From: CAZKAP01 sp964550895
GTDB taxonomy: Bacteria; Bacteroidota; Bacteroidia; Flavobacteriales; Flavobacteriaceae
DNA length: 64,000 nt
Direction: 5' to 3'
Assembly: GCA_964550895.1 (NCBI GenBank)
Contig: CAZKAP010000013.1
Coordinates: 1-64,000, forward strand
The position numbers and the translations under genes were made by a program. Numbering within the stretch: position 1 is the first letter of the stretch; every line of letters begins with the position of its first letter. The notes beneath the pieces are model-generated. The model did not search any database, was not told the origin of the DNA, and was given only the letters and a program-made list of their open reading frames with translations. Shown here in pieces: positions 7,678 through 16,392 of the stretch.

Positions 7678-8607
7678 ATGCGGGTTCTCACACTGGTTAC
7701 GGTACACTATAATACGGCTGAGATCACCATTCAATGCCTGGAAAGCCTGCAATCTAACCTGCCGACCGAACTCGATTACGCGCTGGTCGCAGTGGATAAC
7801 GCTTCGGACCCTGAGGAACTTCAGGCGTTAGAGGCTTATATCGAACAATCCGGTAACCCCAGACTTGTTTTGAAAAAAAGCAGGGTGAATACCGGTTTTG
7901 GCTGGGGAAACATGATGGGAATACAGGAATTTCCCGCCCGGTACTACCTCTTTATCAATAACGATACCCTGGTCGACAAGGATGTTTTCAGCCCTTGTAT
8001 ACGTTTCATGGAGGAACATCCGGACGCCGGGATGTGCGGCATTCAAATCCTCAATCCGAAAGGGGTACCGGAGGTGAGCTTCGATCATTTCGCAAGTCCG
8101 TGGCGGGAGATCCTGGGCCGCGGCTTGCTGGAGCGGATTCAGCCTGACCGACCCAGACGCAGATCCAAGTACAGCAAGCCCCTGCCTGTGGATTACGTCA
8201 ACGGCAGTTTCATGTTCGTTCGATCTGAGGACTTCGACAGATTGGGTGGGTTTGATCCCCATCTGTTCCTGTATTACGAGGAAACCGACCTATGCCTCAG
8301 AATGCTTGGGATGGGGCGCCGGACCTATTTCCTGCCGCAGCTCTCCTACACACACATTCAGAACGCCAGTGTCCTGAAGACCGCCCAGGGGGCGGTAAAG
8401 AAAATCGAACTCATGCGCAGTTTCCTTTACATAACCCGTAAACACTACGGCCTAACGGCCCGCATCCTCATGCATGCCGGGTTCCTGCTTCGGTACGGTC
8501 TTCAAAGCATCCTAAAACCCCGCTATTTCCCGCTCTTCCTCTATCTGCTGAGAGGGGCGCCCATGAGCGAAACCCTCAGGTTGCGTCAGCCGATACAGTC
8601 TCCCTGA
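7678..8607 (+). CDS. Family 2 glycosyltransferase, rhamnosyltransferase-like
   Basis: A 309-residue GT2 enzyme of the WcaA/RfbN type. It shows LVTVHYNT (residues 6-13), VAVDNAS (about 39-45), FINNDTLVD (DXD-equivalent) and the acceptor-side block VNGSFMFVRSEDFDRLGGFD followed by FLYYEETDLCLRM, where the ED/ET acidic pair is the usual catalytic base region. The C-terminal ~50 residues are hydrophobic and basic and may bind the membrane. The start at MRVLTLVT fits the family; 12 extra upstream residues would overlap the -7 element. It ends the glycan cluster. The sugar donor cannot be read from sequence. Confidence 0.88.
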   Translation: MRVLTLVTVHYNTAEITIQCLESLQSNLPTELDYALVAVDNASDPEELQALEAYIEQSGNPRLVLKKSRVNTGFGWGNMMGIQEFPARYYLFINNDTLVDKDVFSPCIRFMEEHPDAGMCGIQILNPKGVPEVSFDHFASPWREILGRGLLERIQPDRPRRRSKYSKPLPVDYVNGSFMFVRSEDFDRLGGFDPHLFLYYEETDLCLRMLGMGRRTYFLPQLSYTHIQNASVLKTAQGAVKKIELMRSFLYITRKHYGLTARILMHAGFLLRYGLQSILKPRYFPLFLYLLRGAPMSETLRLRQPIQSP

Positions 8608-8641
8608 GCCAGGGCATTCGTCCGGTATGATGCGAAGGAAT

Positions 8642-8649
8642 TACCTTTG
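8642..8649 (+). promoter_or_regulatory. -7 promoter element TACCTTTG before Sua5/YrdC gene
   Basis: Exact TAnnTTTG. It overlaps an in-frame GTG at 8649, which therefore cannot be the start codon if this promoter is used. Confidence 0.6.
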
Positions 8650-8693
8650 TGCCCCACATAAAGATAATTGGGATGAATCGTCTAGCCGATCCT

Positions 8694-9254
8694 ATGGAAC
8701 ACGAATGGGAAAACGCCCTGGAGGTATTGAATTCCGGGGGTATCATCGCTTATCCTACAGATACAATCTGGGGTATAGGATGCCGCGCTTCTCTGGATGA
8801 AGCCGTCGAGCGGATCTACCGCCTCAAGCAGCGCCCCTCCCATAAGGCAATGCTATGCCTGGTTTCCGACCTCGAGATGCTCAGCCGGTATACAGGTCCC
8901 CTGGGTAAAGAGGTGAAATCCCTGGTGCTCGAAACGGAAAGGCCCACCACGGTGATTTATTCCGGGGTTTCCGGGGTCTCCCCTGCCCTGCTGGGGGAAG
9001 ACTCGAGCCTGGGAATACGCCTGACTACGGACCCCTACTGCAGGGAACTGGTCAGAAGGCTCGGCGAGCCTCTGGTATCCACTTCCGCAAATGTCTCCGG
9101 AGAACCCAATCCGACCTGCTATTCGGACCTCTCCGAGAGGATTTTAACGGGCGTGGACTATATCGTAAATTTGAGAAGAGATGAGATACGCACCACTCCT
9201 TCCCGTGTAATCAAGGTCGGCGGGGACGGATCCCCGGAAATACTCAGGGACTAA
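8694..9254 (+). CDS. Sua5/YciO/YrdC family L-threonylcarbamoyladenylate synthase
   Basis: Makes threonylcarbamoyl-AMP from threonine, bicarbonate and ATP, the first step of the t6A modification of tRNAs that read ANN codons. The 186-residue protein shows GGIIAYPTDTIWGIGC (the ATP/threonine pocket, P-T-D-T), IYRLKQRPSHKAMLCL (K-x-R and S/K nucleotide contacts), and the late block PLVSTSANVSGEP. It lacks the extra Sua5 C-terminal domain. Start chosen at MEHEWENALEVL by analogy with family starts; an ATG at 8673 would add seven residues and is also compatible with the -7 element. It is followed by the CCA-adding enzyme two bases after its stop, so the two tRNA genes likely form an operon. Confidence 0.9.
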   Translation: MEHEWENALEVLNSGGIIAYPTDTIWGIGCRASLDEAVERIYRLKQRPSHKAMLCLVSDLEMLSRYTGPLGKEVKSLVLETERPTTVIYSGVSGVSPALLGEDSSLGIRLTTDPYCRELVRRLGEPLVSTSANVSGEPNPTCYSDLSERILTGVDYIVNLRRDEIRTTPSRVIKVGGDGSPEILRD

Positions 9255-9256
9255 TC

Positions 9257-10690
9257 GTGAATATAGCCGAATTGAAACCCCTGGATGCCCTACAGAACCC
9301 CATCTTCCGTCAAGTTGGCGAAGTCGCAGACGAGCTTGGACTGGAGTGCTATGTAGTAGGAGGCTTCGTGCGTGATTTTTTCCTGGGCCGCGAACAGTCT
9401 ACAGACATTGATTTCGTGGCGGTAGGCAGCGGAATCGAACTCGCCCGGGCCGTGCAGCAACACCTCCAGGGAGACTCCCGGGTCAAGATCTTCAAGAACT
9501 ATGGTACGGCCATGGTACGACACGGCAGATGGGAGCTGGAATTCGTGGGGGCCCGCAAAGAGAGTTACCGGGAAGATAGCCGCAAGCCCCTGGTGGAAGA
9601 CGGCACCCTGGAGGACGATCAGAACCGCAGGGACTTTACTATCAATGCCCTGGCCATTTGCCTGAATTCCGAACGATTCGGAGAACTCGTAGATCCCTTT
9701 GGAGGGATAAACGACCTGGAATCCGGCCTGTTGAGAACGCCTCTTGACCCGCTGATCACCTTCTCAGACGATCCTCTGCGCATGCTCAGGGCCATTCGAT
9801 TTGCTGGACAGCTGGGATTCGAGATTCATCCCGATTCCTTTCATGCGATTCGAGATCAACACAAAAGGCTCAAGATCGTATCCGTCGAACGCATTACCAC
9901 CGAGTTACAGAAGATCATGGCCACAGACCGGCCTTCCAAAGGCTTTGCCCTACTCTACAGGGCCAGGCTGCTGGAACTCATACTTCCGGAACTCACTGCC
10001 CTTCAGGGAATCGAGGAAATTGAAGGTCAGCGGCATAAAGACAATTTCTGGCATACGCTCGAAGTGGTCGACAACCTGTCGGCCATGTCCGGAAACCTCT
10101 GGCACCGCTGGGCAGCGCTGTTGCACGACATCGGCAAGGCACGCACCAAGAGATTCGACCCGCGCATCGGTTGGACCTTTCACGGCCATGAATACGTGGG
10201 ATCCAAAATGGTCTACAAGGTATTCCGGCGATTGAAACTCCCCATGGGCGATCCCTTAAAGTACGTACAGAAGCTGGTTGCCATGAGTTCTCGTCCCATA
10301 GGGATCTCGGACGACCACGTGACCGACTCGGCCGTCCGCAGGCTCGTCTTCGATGCGGGGGACGACATAGACGACCTCATTACCCTCTGTGAGGCAGACA
10401 TTACCACCAAGAACCCGCGAAAACAAAAGAAGTACCTGAAAAACTTCCAGGTGGTACGTCAGAAGATCCGGGAGGTAGAGGAACGGGACCGCATCCGCAA
10501 CTTTCAACCCCCCATCAGCGGTGAGGAAATCATGCATACATTCGATTTGCAACCCTCCCGGGAAATTGGCGAGATCAAGGAAGCCATTAAAGAGGCCATA
10601 CTGGAAGGGGAAATCCCCAACGAGTACGATGCCGCTCGTGAGTTTATGATTCGAAAAGCAGGTGAAATGGGAATTTCCCCTGCGGTCTGA
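9257..10690 (+). CDS. CCA tRNA nucleotidyltransferase / poly(A) polymerase family, HD-domain type
   Basis: Adds or repairs the CCA end of tRNAs. The 477 residues show a class II nucleotidyltransferase head: YVVGGFVRDFFLG then STDIDFVAVG with the two catalytic Asps, and the EDDQNRRDFTINALA motif for template-free nucleotide choice. A head/neck domain follows, then an HD phosphohydrolase domain (HTLEVVDNL...WAALLHDIGKARTK, about residues 258-295), as in HD-containing CCA enzymes that also repair tRNA ends. Starts with GTG two bases after the upstream stop. Some Bacteroidota annotate this family as HD-domain polynucleotide adenylyltransferase. Confidence 0.93.
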   Translation: MNIAELKPLDALQNPIFRQVGEVADELGLECYVVGGFVRDFFLGREQSTDIDFVAVGSGIELARAVQQHLQGDSRVKIFKNYGTAMVRHGRWELEFVGARKESYREDSRKPLVEDGTLEDDQNRRDFTINALAICLNSERFGELVDPFGGINDLESGLLRTPLDPLITFSDDPLRMLRAIRFAGQLGFEIHPDSFHAIRDQHKRLKIVSVERITTELQKIMATDRPSKGFALLYRARLLELILPELTALQGIEEIEGQRHKDNFWHTLEVVDNLSAMSGNLWHRWAALLHDIGKARTKRFDPRIGWTFHGHEYVGSKMVYKVFRRLKLPMGDPLKYVQKLVAMSSRPIGISDDHVTDSAVRRLVFDAGDDIDDLITLCEADITTKNPRKQKKYLKNFQVVRQKIREVEERDRIRNFQPPISGEEIMHTFDLQPSREIGEIKEAIKEAILEGEIPNEYDAAREFMIRKAGEMGISPAV

Positions 10691-10882
10691 GCCCGCCATT
10701 TCGGGTTCGCCCGGACCCGGACCATAACCACATTCAGGAGCCCTGAAGCCACATAATTCCTGGCCTTTACAACAATTTGTTTCCTGCCGGCCAGGCTATT
10801 GTTTCCTTTATTCCGAATACAGTGCTCCCAATCTTTCCTACCCTACCTGCCCGTGCTGGGCTTATTAATCGATAAGCTGAAT

Positions 10883-13800
10883 ATGAAGCGAAGTGGAAGG
10901 CGTTCCCGTATCCGTGTGTTGCTTATTCGGGCCTTACTGCTTTTTGCAGTACCCGGATTGTTCGGACAATACAGTTGCGCGGAAGTCTACGGTATTATTA
11001 CCGGGGGCGCGGACGAAGATAAGACGGTGCGGCTCGACCTCGCCGGCGGCACCTATGGCAGCGTTTTCAGCGGCCTGCAGTTCAGCGGGGCAGCGGCTGT
11101 GGTTCCCGGAGGCCTGCCGTCCGGACCCGCCCAGACCACGGCCTTTTTCTTCGAAAATGCTAACCTGAGCTATACCGCGGACCCCAACGCGGATGCCGTG
11201 GCGTCCGGCACGGGCGCAGCGACTTCCGGTTCGCCTTTTTCATCGGGTAACGGTACCCGAGCTGCGGGTACACCGGACGGTCAGTATGTCTTTTACACGG
11301 ACGACATCAATTATTACCGAGCCCAAACCACCCCACCCTACACAGTGACCTTCCTGGGAAGCATAGGTGTTCTCACTCCGGCATCCCCGAATCCCGGGGG
11401 GCAGGGCGATATCGCCATCGATGCGGATGGAACAGGATGGGCCGTGATTTTCGGTACCCTCTACCGCATTGACTTCTCAGAGGATCCTCCGGCTAAGACA
11501 GACCTGGGCACCATCACAAGGACCGATAACGGACAGCCCAAGGGGTTCCTCGGATTGGCCTTCACCGGCGATGGCAGGCTCATAGGCTCCGGCAATGCCT
11601 CCGATGGTATCTGGGAGATCGATTTGTCGAACCTGACGACCACACAAATCATCGCCCCGGGAGCCAATGAGGTGGAAGACCTGCATTCCTGTGCTTTCCC
11701 CGACCTGTCCCCTGAAGTTACTTTTACCAAGATCGACAGTGTTATCGATAATGGGGACGGCAACAGCCCGGCACCCGGAGATACCATAGAGTATACGCTC
11801 ACCGTAACCAATACGGGTAATGTGTTCGCCTCCAATCCCATTCTAACCGATGCCATACCCGAAAACACCACCTATGTCACGGGGAGTACCACGGTAAACG
11901 GCTCACCCGTCGCAGATATAGGGGGAATCATGCCCTTCAATGGCGGGGCCTTCGTACAGAGTCCATCCTCCCAAATGGGTAATTTCCTGTATGGCGGGAG
12001 CTCCGAGTCCATAGTGGTGACCTACAGGGTAACCATTGACGCCAGCGCCATGGGGACCATAGAGAACCAGGCGAGATTCCAGAGCGACGAAACCGGGGAA
12101 ATCCTCTCCGACGACCCGGATGTGGGAGGCGAAAACGATATTACCGAAACCCTGATTTTTGTCGATAGTGATAACGACGGGGTTCCGGATGGACTGGACC
12201 AGTGTCCGGGGTCTGACGATGCCGATGATATTGACGGCGATGGCACACCCGACGGCTGCGACGACGACCTGGACGGCGACGGTAATCCGAATACGAGCGA
12301 CCCGAGTATCACCAGCGCTAATGCCAATGACGACACCGCTACTATGCCCGCACTGGGTGCTTCCCGCTACAATATTCTCCTCAACGACGATTTCCTACCC
12401 AACAGCGACCCCAATAATCTGGGCACCACCACCCTGACCGATACGGGTGCTGGTGATGCCAGCGGAGCCATTGCTTTCGACGAGGCTACCGGGGAATTAA
12501 TTTATACCCCTACCTCGGGTGAAGTAGGAAGTGTAGTTACGGTAGAATACCGTGTTTGCAATAACGCCAGCGGAGTGGATATCTGCAGGCAGGCCCAGGT
12601 GGAAATCACAGTGACTCCCTCGGATAACGATGGGGACGGCACCCTTGATGCAGTGGATCCCGACCCCTCCGATCCCTGCGTGGATGATGGCATCACCGGG
12701 GACGAAAACCTCAGCAATCCCATCTACCTGGCCAGCGACTGCGATGCCGATGGGCTCACAGCGGCCGATGAGGTAAGCGCGGGAACCGACCCCAACAACC
12801 CGGATTCCGACGGGGACGGGCTTACCGATGGGGACGAAGTAAACATCCATGGAACCGATCCCACCCTCTCCGATACCGACGGAGACGGCATAAGCGACGG
12901 ACAGGAAATCAATACCGATGGAACCGATCCCCTGGATTCCTGTTCCAATGTCGGGGGAACGCCCGTACCCGCTTCCGATTGCGATGCGGACGGACTCAGC
13001 CTGGCCCAGGAGACCACTGAGGGCACCGACCCCGATAATCCGGACAGCGACGGAGATGGCATAAACGACGGACAGGAAGTGAATACCGATGGAACCGATC
13101 CCCTGGACTCCTGTTCCAGCGTCGGAGGAACTCCCCTACCCACTTCCGACTGCGACGCCGACGGGCTTACCCTGGACGAAGAAACTACCGCCGGAACCGA
13201 TCCCGATAATCCCGACACCGATGGGGATGGCATAAGCGATGGGCAGGAGGTCAATACCGATGGAACCGACCCCTTGGACTCCTGTTCCAGCAACGGGGGA
13301 ACTCCTGCAACCGCTTCCGACTGTGATGCGGACGGACTCAGCCTGGCCCAGGAGACCACTGAAGGCACCGACCCCGATAATCCCGACACTGACGGTGACG
13401 GCATAAGCGACGGACAGGAAGTCAATACCGACGGAACCGATCCCCTGGACTCCTGTTCCAGCGTTGGAGGCACTCCGCTGCCTACGGACGACTGCGACGG
13501 GGATGGGAATCCCAACCAAACCGACCCCAATCCCGACAGTCCGGTAGCCGCAGACGATCTCGCGCGAGCCGATGTAGGGGACCCTGAAATTATCGACGTC
13601 CTCTCCAATGACGACTACCTGCCAGGACCCTCGATTACGCTGAACGATACCGGTACGGGCTCCGCAGCAGGTACCGTCGACCTCGACCCGCTAACCGGAT
13701 TACTGACCTATACGGCACTCGCCGGTGAGTTCAATACCACCGTTACCGTGGTGTACCAGGTATGCAACGGCCCGGTATGTACAACGGCTACGGTCAGTAT

Positions 13801-15430
13801 CAGTATTCCCAAGTGCCTGGATTCCGATGGGGATGAGGTTTGCGACGAGGACGATCCGTTTCCCGCAGATCCCTGTGAACCCTCGGACGATCCCAACTGG
13901 GTTTCCCAGGGAACCAACGACTGCGATGGGGACGGACTCAGCACGGACGAAGAGCTGGCCCTGGGCACTGATCCCGAAAATCCGGATACAGACGGGGACA
14001 CCGTTCCCGACGGGCAGGAAGTAAATACCGATAGCACCGACCCCCTGGACGACTGTTCGAATGCAGGTGGCACGGCCCTGGCGGACTCCGATTGCGACGG
14101 GGACGGACTCACTACCGCCGAAGAGGCCTCTATAGGTACGGACCCCAATCGGGCAGACAGCGACGGTGACGGCATCGACGACGGTCAGGAAGTCATTACG
14201 GATACCACAGACCCGCTGGACAGCTGTTCCAGTATAGGAGGGACACCGGCCGGAGACTCAGACTGCGATTCCGATGGCCTCACCCTGGACGAGGAGGGCC
14301 TACTGGGTACCGATCCAAATAATCCCGATTCGGACGGGGATACCGTATCCGACGGACAGGAAGTCAACAACGATGGGACCGATCCGCTGGACGACTGTTC
14401 CCGCATCGGAGGTTCTGCCCTCCCCGATTCCGATTGCGACCTCGATGGCCTGACCACCGCCGAGGAAGAATCTCTGGGAACCGATCCCAACGATCCGGAT
14501 ACCGACGGAGACACCATATCCGACGGACAGGAAGTCAACATCGATGGCACCAATCCGCTGGACGCTTGCTCACAGTTAGGCGGAGTGGTTCCCGGCATAC
14601 GCGATTGTGACTCCGACGGGCTAACCAACAATGAGGAGGCGGTCCTGGGAACGAATCCGTTCGATCCTGACACCGACGGTGACGGGGCCATGGACAGCAT
14701 GGACGGCTTCCCGCTGGAGCCCACGGCAACCAATGACCTGGCATCCGGCACGCCACAGGAACCCATAGTGATCCCGGTCCTGGAAAACGACGATTACCTC
14801 CCCAATAGCGACCCGAATAACCTTGGCACCACCCTGCTTTCCGATACCGGTGAGGGAACAGCCGTGGGTACAATAACAACAGATGCCGAAAACGGAACGA
14901 TAACCTATCTCCCCGCCATTTCGGAAATCAGCACTACGGTCTCCATCGTTTACGAGGTATGCAATACCGAAAGCGGACTACCCATTTGCCGCAGGGCCGT
15001 CGTCGTAGTAGTTGTGGGCGTCGCCGATAGTGATGGGGACGGAATCTTCGACAACCAGGAAATCACGGACGGCACAGACCCCAACAATCCCTGTAATTCC
15101 CTGGGTGGATCTCCTCCCGATGGCGTCGACTGCCAGGTGGCCGTTTCCAGGGATCTGGTAACTCCACAGAGTTACGGCGGAGCCTTCCACGTCCGAAACC
15201 TGGAAAACTTCCCGGACAATACAGTTGAAATCTACAATCGCTGGGGAGTGCTGGTGTATGAGAGCAGCGGTTACGACAACCGCACCGTTGCCTTCCGGGG
15301 GATATCCGAAGGTAGGGCCACCTTGTCGGAGAACGAGGAACTCCCGGCCGGGGTGTATTTCTATGTAATCAAGTATAACGAAAACGGGGCGATCCGACGG
15401 ATCAACGGCTACCTCTACCTAAACCGATGA
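10883..15430 (+). CDS. Giant secreted TSP3-repeat protein with type B T9SS sorting domain
   Basis: A 1,515-residue secreted protein. A basic, hydrophobic signal peptide (residues 1-28, ending PGLFGQ) is followed by a beta-propeller-like head (30-275), a DUF11 domain (about 279-415, with EYTLTVTNTGNVFASNP), and long runs of thrombospondin type-3-like Ca-binding repeats (DSDGDGxxDGQE) interrupted by three Ig/cadherin-like domains (about 482-580, 889-978 and 1283-1380, each with NDDxLP). The last ~95 residues, with VEIYNRWGVLVYES and LPAGVYFYVI, form a CHU_C/type B sorting domain that routes proteins through the T9SS. Expected role is cell-surface adhesin or gliding/biofilm matrix. Start at MKRSGRR fits a signal peptide; an upstream TTG would add 28 residues. 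It overlaps the next gene (ATGA). Confidence 0.92.
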   Translation: MKRSGRRSRIRVLLIRALLLFAVPGLFGQYSCAEVYGIITGGADEDKTVRLDLAGGTYGSVFSGLQFSGAAAVVPGGLPSGPAQTTAFFFENANLSYTADPNADAVASGTGAATSGSPFSSGNGTRAAGTPDGQYVFYTDDINYYRAQTTPPYTVTFLGSIGVLTPASPNPGGQGDIAIDADGTGWAVIFGTLYRIDFSEDPPAKTDLGTITRTDNGQPKGFLGLAFTGDGRLIGSGNASDGIWEIDLSNLTTTQIIAPGANEVEDLHSCAFPDLSPEVTFTKIDSVIDNGDGNSPAPGDTIEYTLTVTNTGNVFASNPILTDAIPENTTYVTGSTTVNGSPVADIGGIMPFNGGAFVQSPSSQMGNFLYGGSSESIVVTYRVTIDASAMGTIENQARFQSDETGEILSDDPDVGGENDITETLIFVDSDNDGVPDGLDQCPGSDDADDIDGDGTPDGCDDDLDGDGNPNTSDPSITSANANDDTATMPALGASRYNILLNDDFLPNSDPNNLGTTTLTDTGAGDASGAIAFDEATGELIYTPTSGEVGSVVTVEYRVCNNASGVDICRQAQVEITVTPSDNDGDGTLDAVDPDPSDPCVDDGITGDENLSNPIYLASDCDADGLTAADEVSAGTDPNNPDSDGDGLTDGDEVNIHGTDPTLSDTDGDGISDGQEINTDGTDPLDSCSNVGGTPVPASDCDADGLSLAQETTEGTDPDNPDSDGDGINDGQEVNTDGTDPLDSCSSVGGTPLPTSDCDADGLTLDEETTAGTDPDNPDTDGDGISDGQEVNTDGTDPLDSCSSNGGTPATASDCDADGLSLAQETTEGTDPDNPDTDGDGISDGQEVNTDGTDPLDSCSSVGGTPLPTDDCDGDGNPNQTDPNPDSPVAADDLARADVGDPEIIDVLSNDDYLPGPSITLNDTGTGSAAGTVDLDPLTGLLTYTALAGEFNTTVTVVYQVCNGPVCTTATVSISIPKCLDSDGDEVCDEDDPFPADPCEPSDDPNWVSQGTNDCDGDGLSTDEELALGTDPENPDTDGDTVPDGQEVNTDSTDPLDDCSNAGGTALADSDCDGDGLTTAEEASIGTDPNRADSDGDGIDDGQEVITDTTDPLDSCSSIGGTPAGDSDCDSDGLTLDEEGLLGTDPNNPDSDGDTVSDGQEVNNDGTDPLDDCSRIGGSALPDSDCDLDGLTTAEEESLGTDPNDPDTDGDTISDGQEVNIDGTNPLDACSQLGGVVPGIRDCDSDGLTNNEEAVLGTNPFDPDTDGDGAMDSMDGFPLEPTATNDLASGTPQEPIVIPVLENDDYLPNSDPNNLGTTLLSDTGEGTAVGTITTDAENGTITYLPAISEISTTVSIVYEVCNTESGLPICRRAVVVVVVGVADSDGDGIFDNQEITDGTDPNNPCNSLGGSPPDGVDCQVAVSRDLVTPQSYGGAFHVRNLENFPDNTVEIYNRWGVLVYESSGYDNRTVAFRGISEGRATLSENEELPAGVYFYVIKYNENGAIRRINGYLYLNR
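12977..13489 (+). repeat. 171-base tandem coding repeat, block 1 (three copies)
   Basis: Three uninterrupted copies of a 57-codon unit start at 12977, 13148 and 13319, with a fourth partial start at 13490. Each codes for D-C-D-A-D-G-L, then E-T-T-x-G-T-D-P, DTDGDGISDGQEVNTDGTDPLDSCS-type text (in pieces) and a G-G-T-P spacer. Copies 1 and 3 are nearly identical in their first 60 bases while copy 2 differs. Confidence 0.93.
13919..14602 (+). repeat. 171-base tandem coding repeat, block 2 (four copies)
   Basis: The same 57-codon unit, more diverged, starts at 13919, 14090, 14261, 14432 and (partial) 14603, again spaced by exactly 171 bases. The protein phase and spacing are the same as in block 1, so both blocks share an origin. 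Confidence 0.92.
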
Positions 15431-16392
15431 ATCGAATGAAGGCGATATCACCTATCCACCGGACATTCCTTTGGGGCACGTGCTTCCTGATTCTCACCCT
15501 AGGCGAGGTGCAGGCGCAACAGGATGCCCAGTTTACCCAGTATATGTACAATACCCTGTCCATCAACCCGGCCTATGCCGGAACCCGCGGAGTGCTCAGC
15601 GCCACCGGAGTATACCGGAGTCAATGGCTCGGCCTGGACGGGGCACCCAACAGCCAGACCTTTAACCTGCATACGCCACTGAACCGGGGACTGGGAATCG
15701 GATTTTCGATCATCAACGATGAAATTGGCAACGGGACCAATCAGGACACCTATTTCGATGCCGCTGTTTCCTACACCATTTCCCTTTCTGAGGCCGACAG
15801 GCTTTCTTTTGGACTTAAGCTTGGGGGACATTCGCTAAACATAGATTTCAACCAACTCCGGAATTATAACAGCGCCGACATTCCACTGCTCGAATCGGCC
15901 ATCGACAACCGCTTCTCACCCAATTTCGGTGCCGGTATATACTACCACAATTCCAAATACTATGCGGGACTGTCGGTCCCCAATTTCCTGGCAACCGAAC
16001 ATTTCCAGAACAGCGGAAACATGAGATTCGTCGCCGAGGAACGCATGAACGTATACCTGATGGGAGGGGCCGTATACGACCTGAGCCCGGAGTGGAAGAT
16101 TAAGCCGGCCTTCCTCCTGAAGGCGGTTAACGGGGCGCCGCTGCAGGCCGACCTGTCTGCCAACCTGTTCTTCCAGGAACGCTTCTCGGTGGGCGCAGCC
16201 TATCGCCTATCGGCTGCGGTAAGCGGTTTGTTCAGCTATCAGATCAGCAATCAGCTTATGCTGGGGTTAGCCTACGACTGGGAAACGACCCAACTGGGCA
16301 GCACGGCCTTTAACAATGGCTCCGTGGAAATTTTCCTTCGGTACGAATTTATACGAGGTTTCGATAAAATAATAACCCCAAGATTTTTCTGA
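15427..16392 (+). CDS. PorP/SprF family T9SS outer-membrane protein
   Basis: A 321-residue outer-membrane protein of the PorP/SprF family. It has a signal peptide (cleavage near LGEVQA-QQ), then the hallmark N-terminal block QDAQFTQYMYNTLSINPAYAG, and then alternating beta-strand segments ending in a strand (FLRYEF...ITPRFF), as expected for a barrel of about 14 strands. In gliding Flavobacteriia, SprF is needed to secrete and anchor the adjacent type B substrate SprB; by analogy this protein is the dedicated surface partner of the giant protein upstream. ATG overlaps the preceding stop (ATGA). Its own stop overlaps the next start (TGATG). Confidence 0.94.
   Translation: MNRMKAISPIHRTFLWGTCFLILTLGEVQAQQDAQFTQYMYNTLSINPAYAGTRGVLSATGVYRSQWLGLDGAPNSQTFNLHTPLNRGLGIGFSIINDEIGNGTNQDTYFDAAVSYTISLSEADRLSFGLKLGGHSLNIDFNQLRNYNSADIPLLESAIDNRFSPNFGAGIYYHNSKYYAGLSVPNFLATEHFQNSGNMRFVAEERMNVYLMGGAVYDLSPEWKIKPAFLLKAVNGAPLQADLSANLFFQERFSVGAAYRLSAAVSGLFSYQISNQLMLGLAYDWETTQLGSTAFNNGSVEIFLRYEFIRGFDKIITPRFF

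Noticed and set aside
8649..8693. Longer N-terminus for the Sua5/YrdC-type protein starting with GTG at 8649
   Set aside because: The GTG overlaps a perfect -7 promoter element, and family members begin at the later Met.
12724..13608. Long antisense frame across the TSP3 repeats (294 codons, Ser/Pro-rich)
   Set aside because: It mirrors the repeat-rich sense protein; its repetitive Ser/Pro text is a by-product of Asp/Gly codons read backwards.
12977..14603. CRISPR-like regular repeats
   Set aside because: The period is 171 bases, in frame, and codes for Ca-binding repeats; there are no unique spacers or cas genes.
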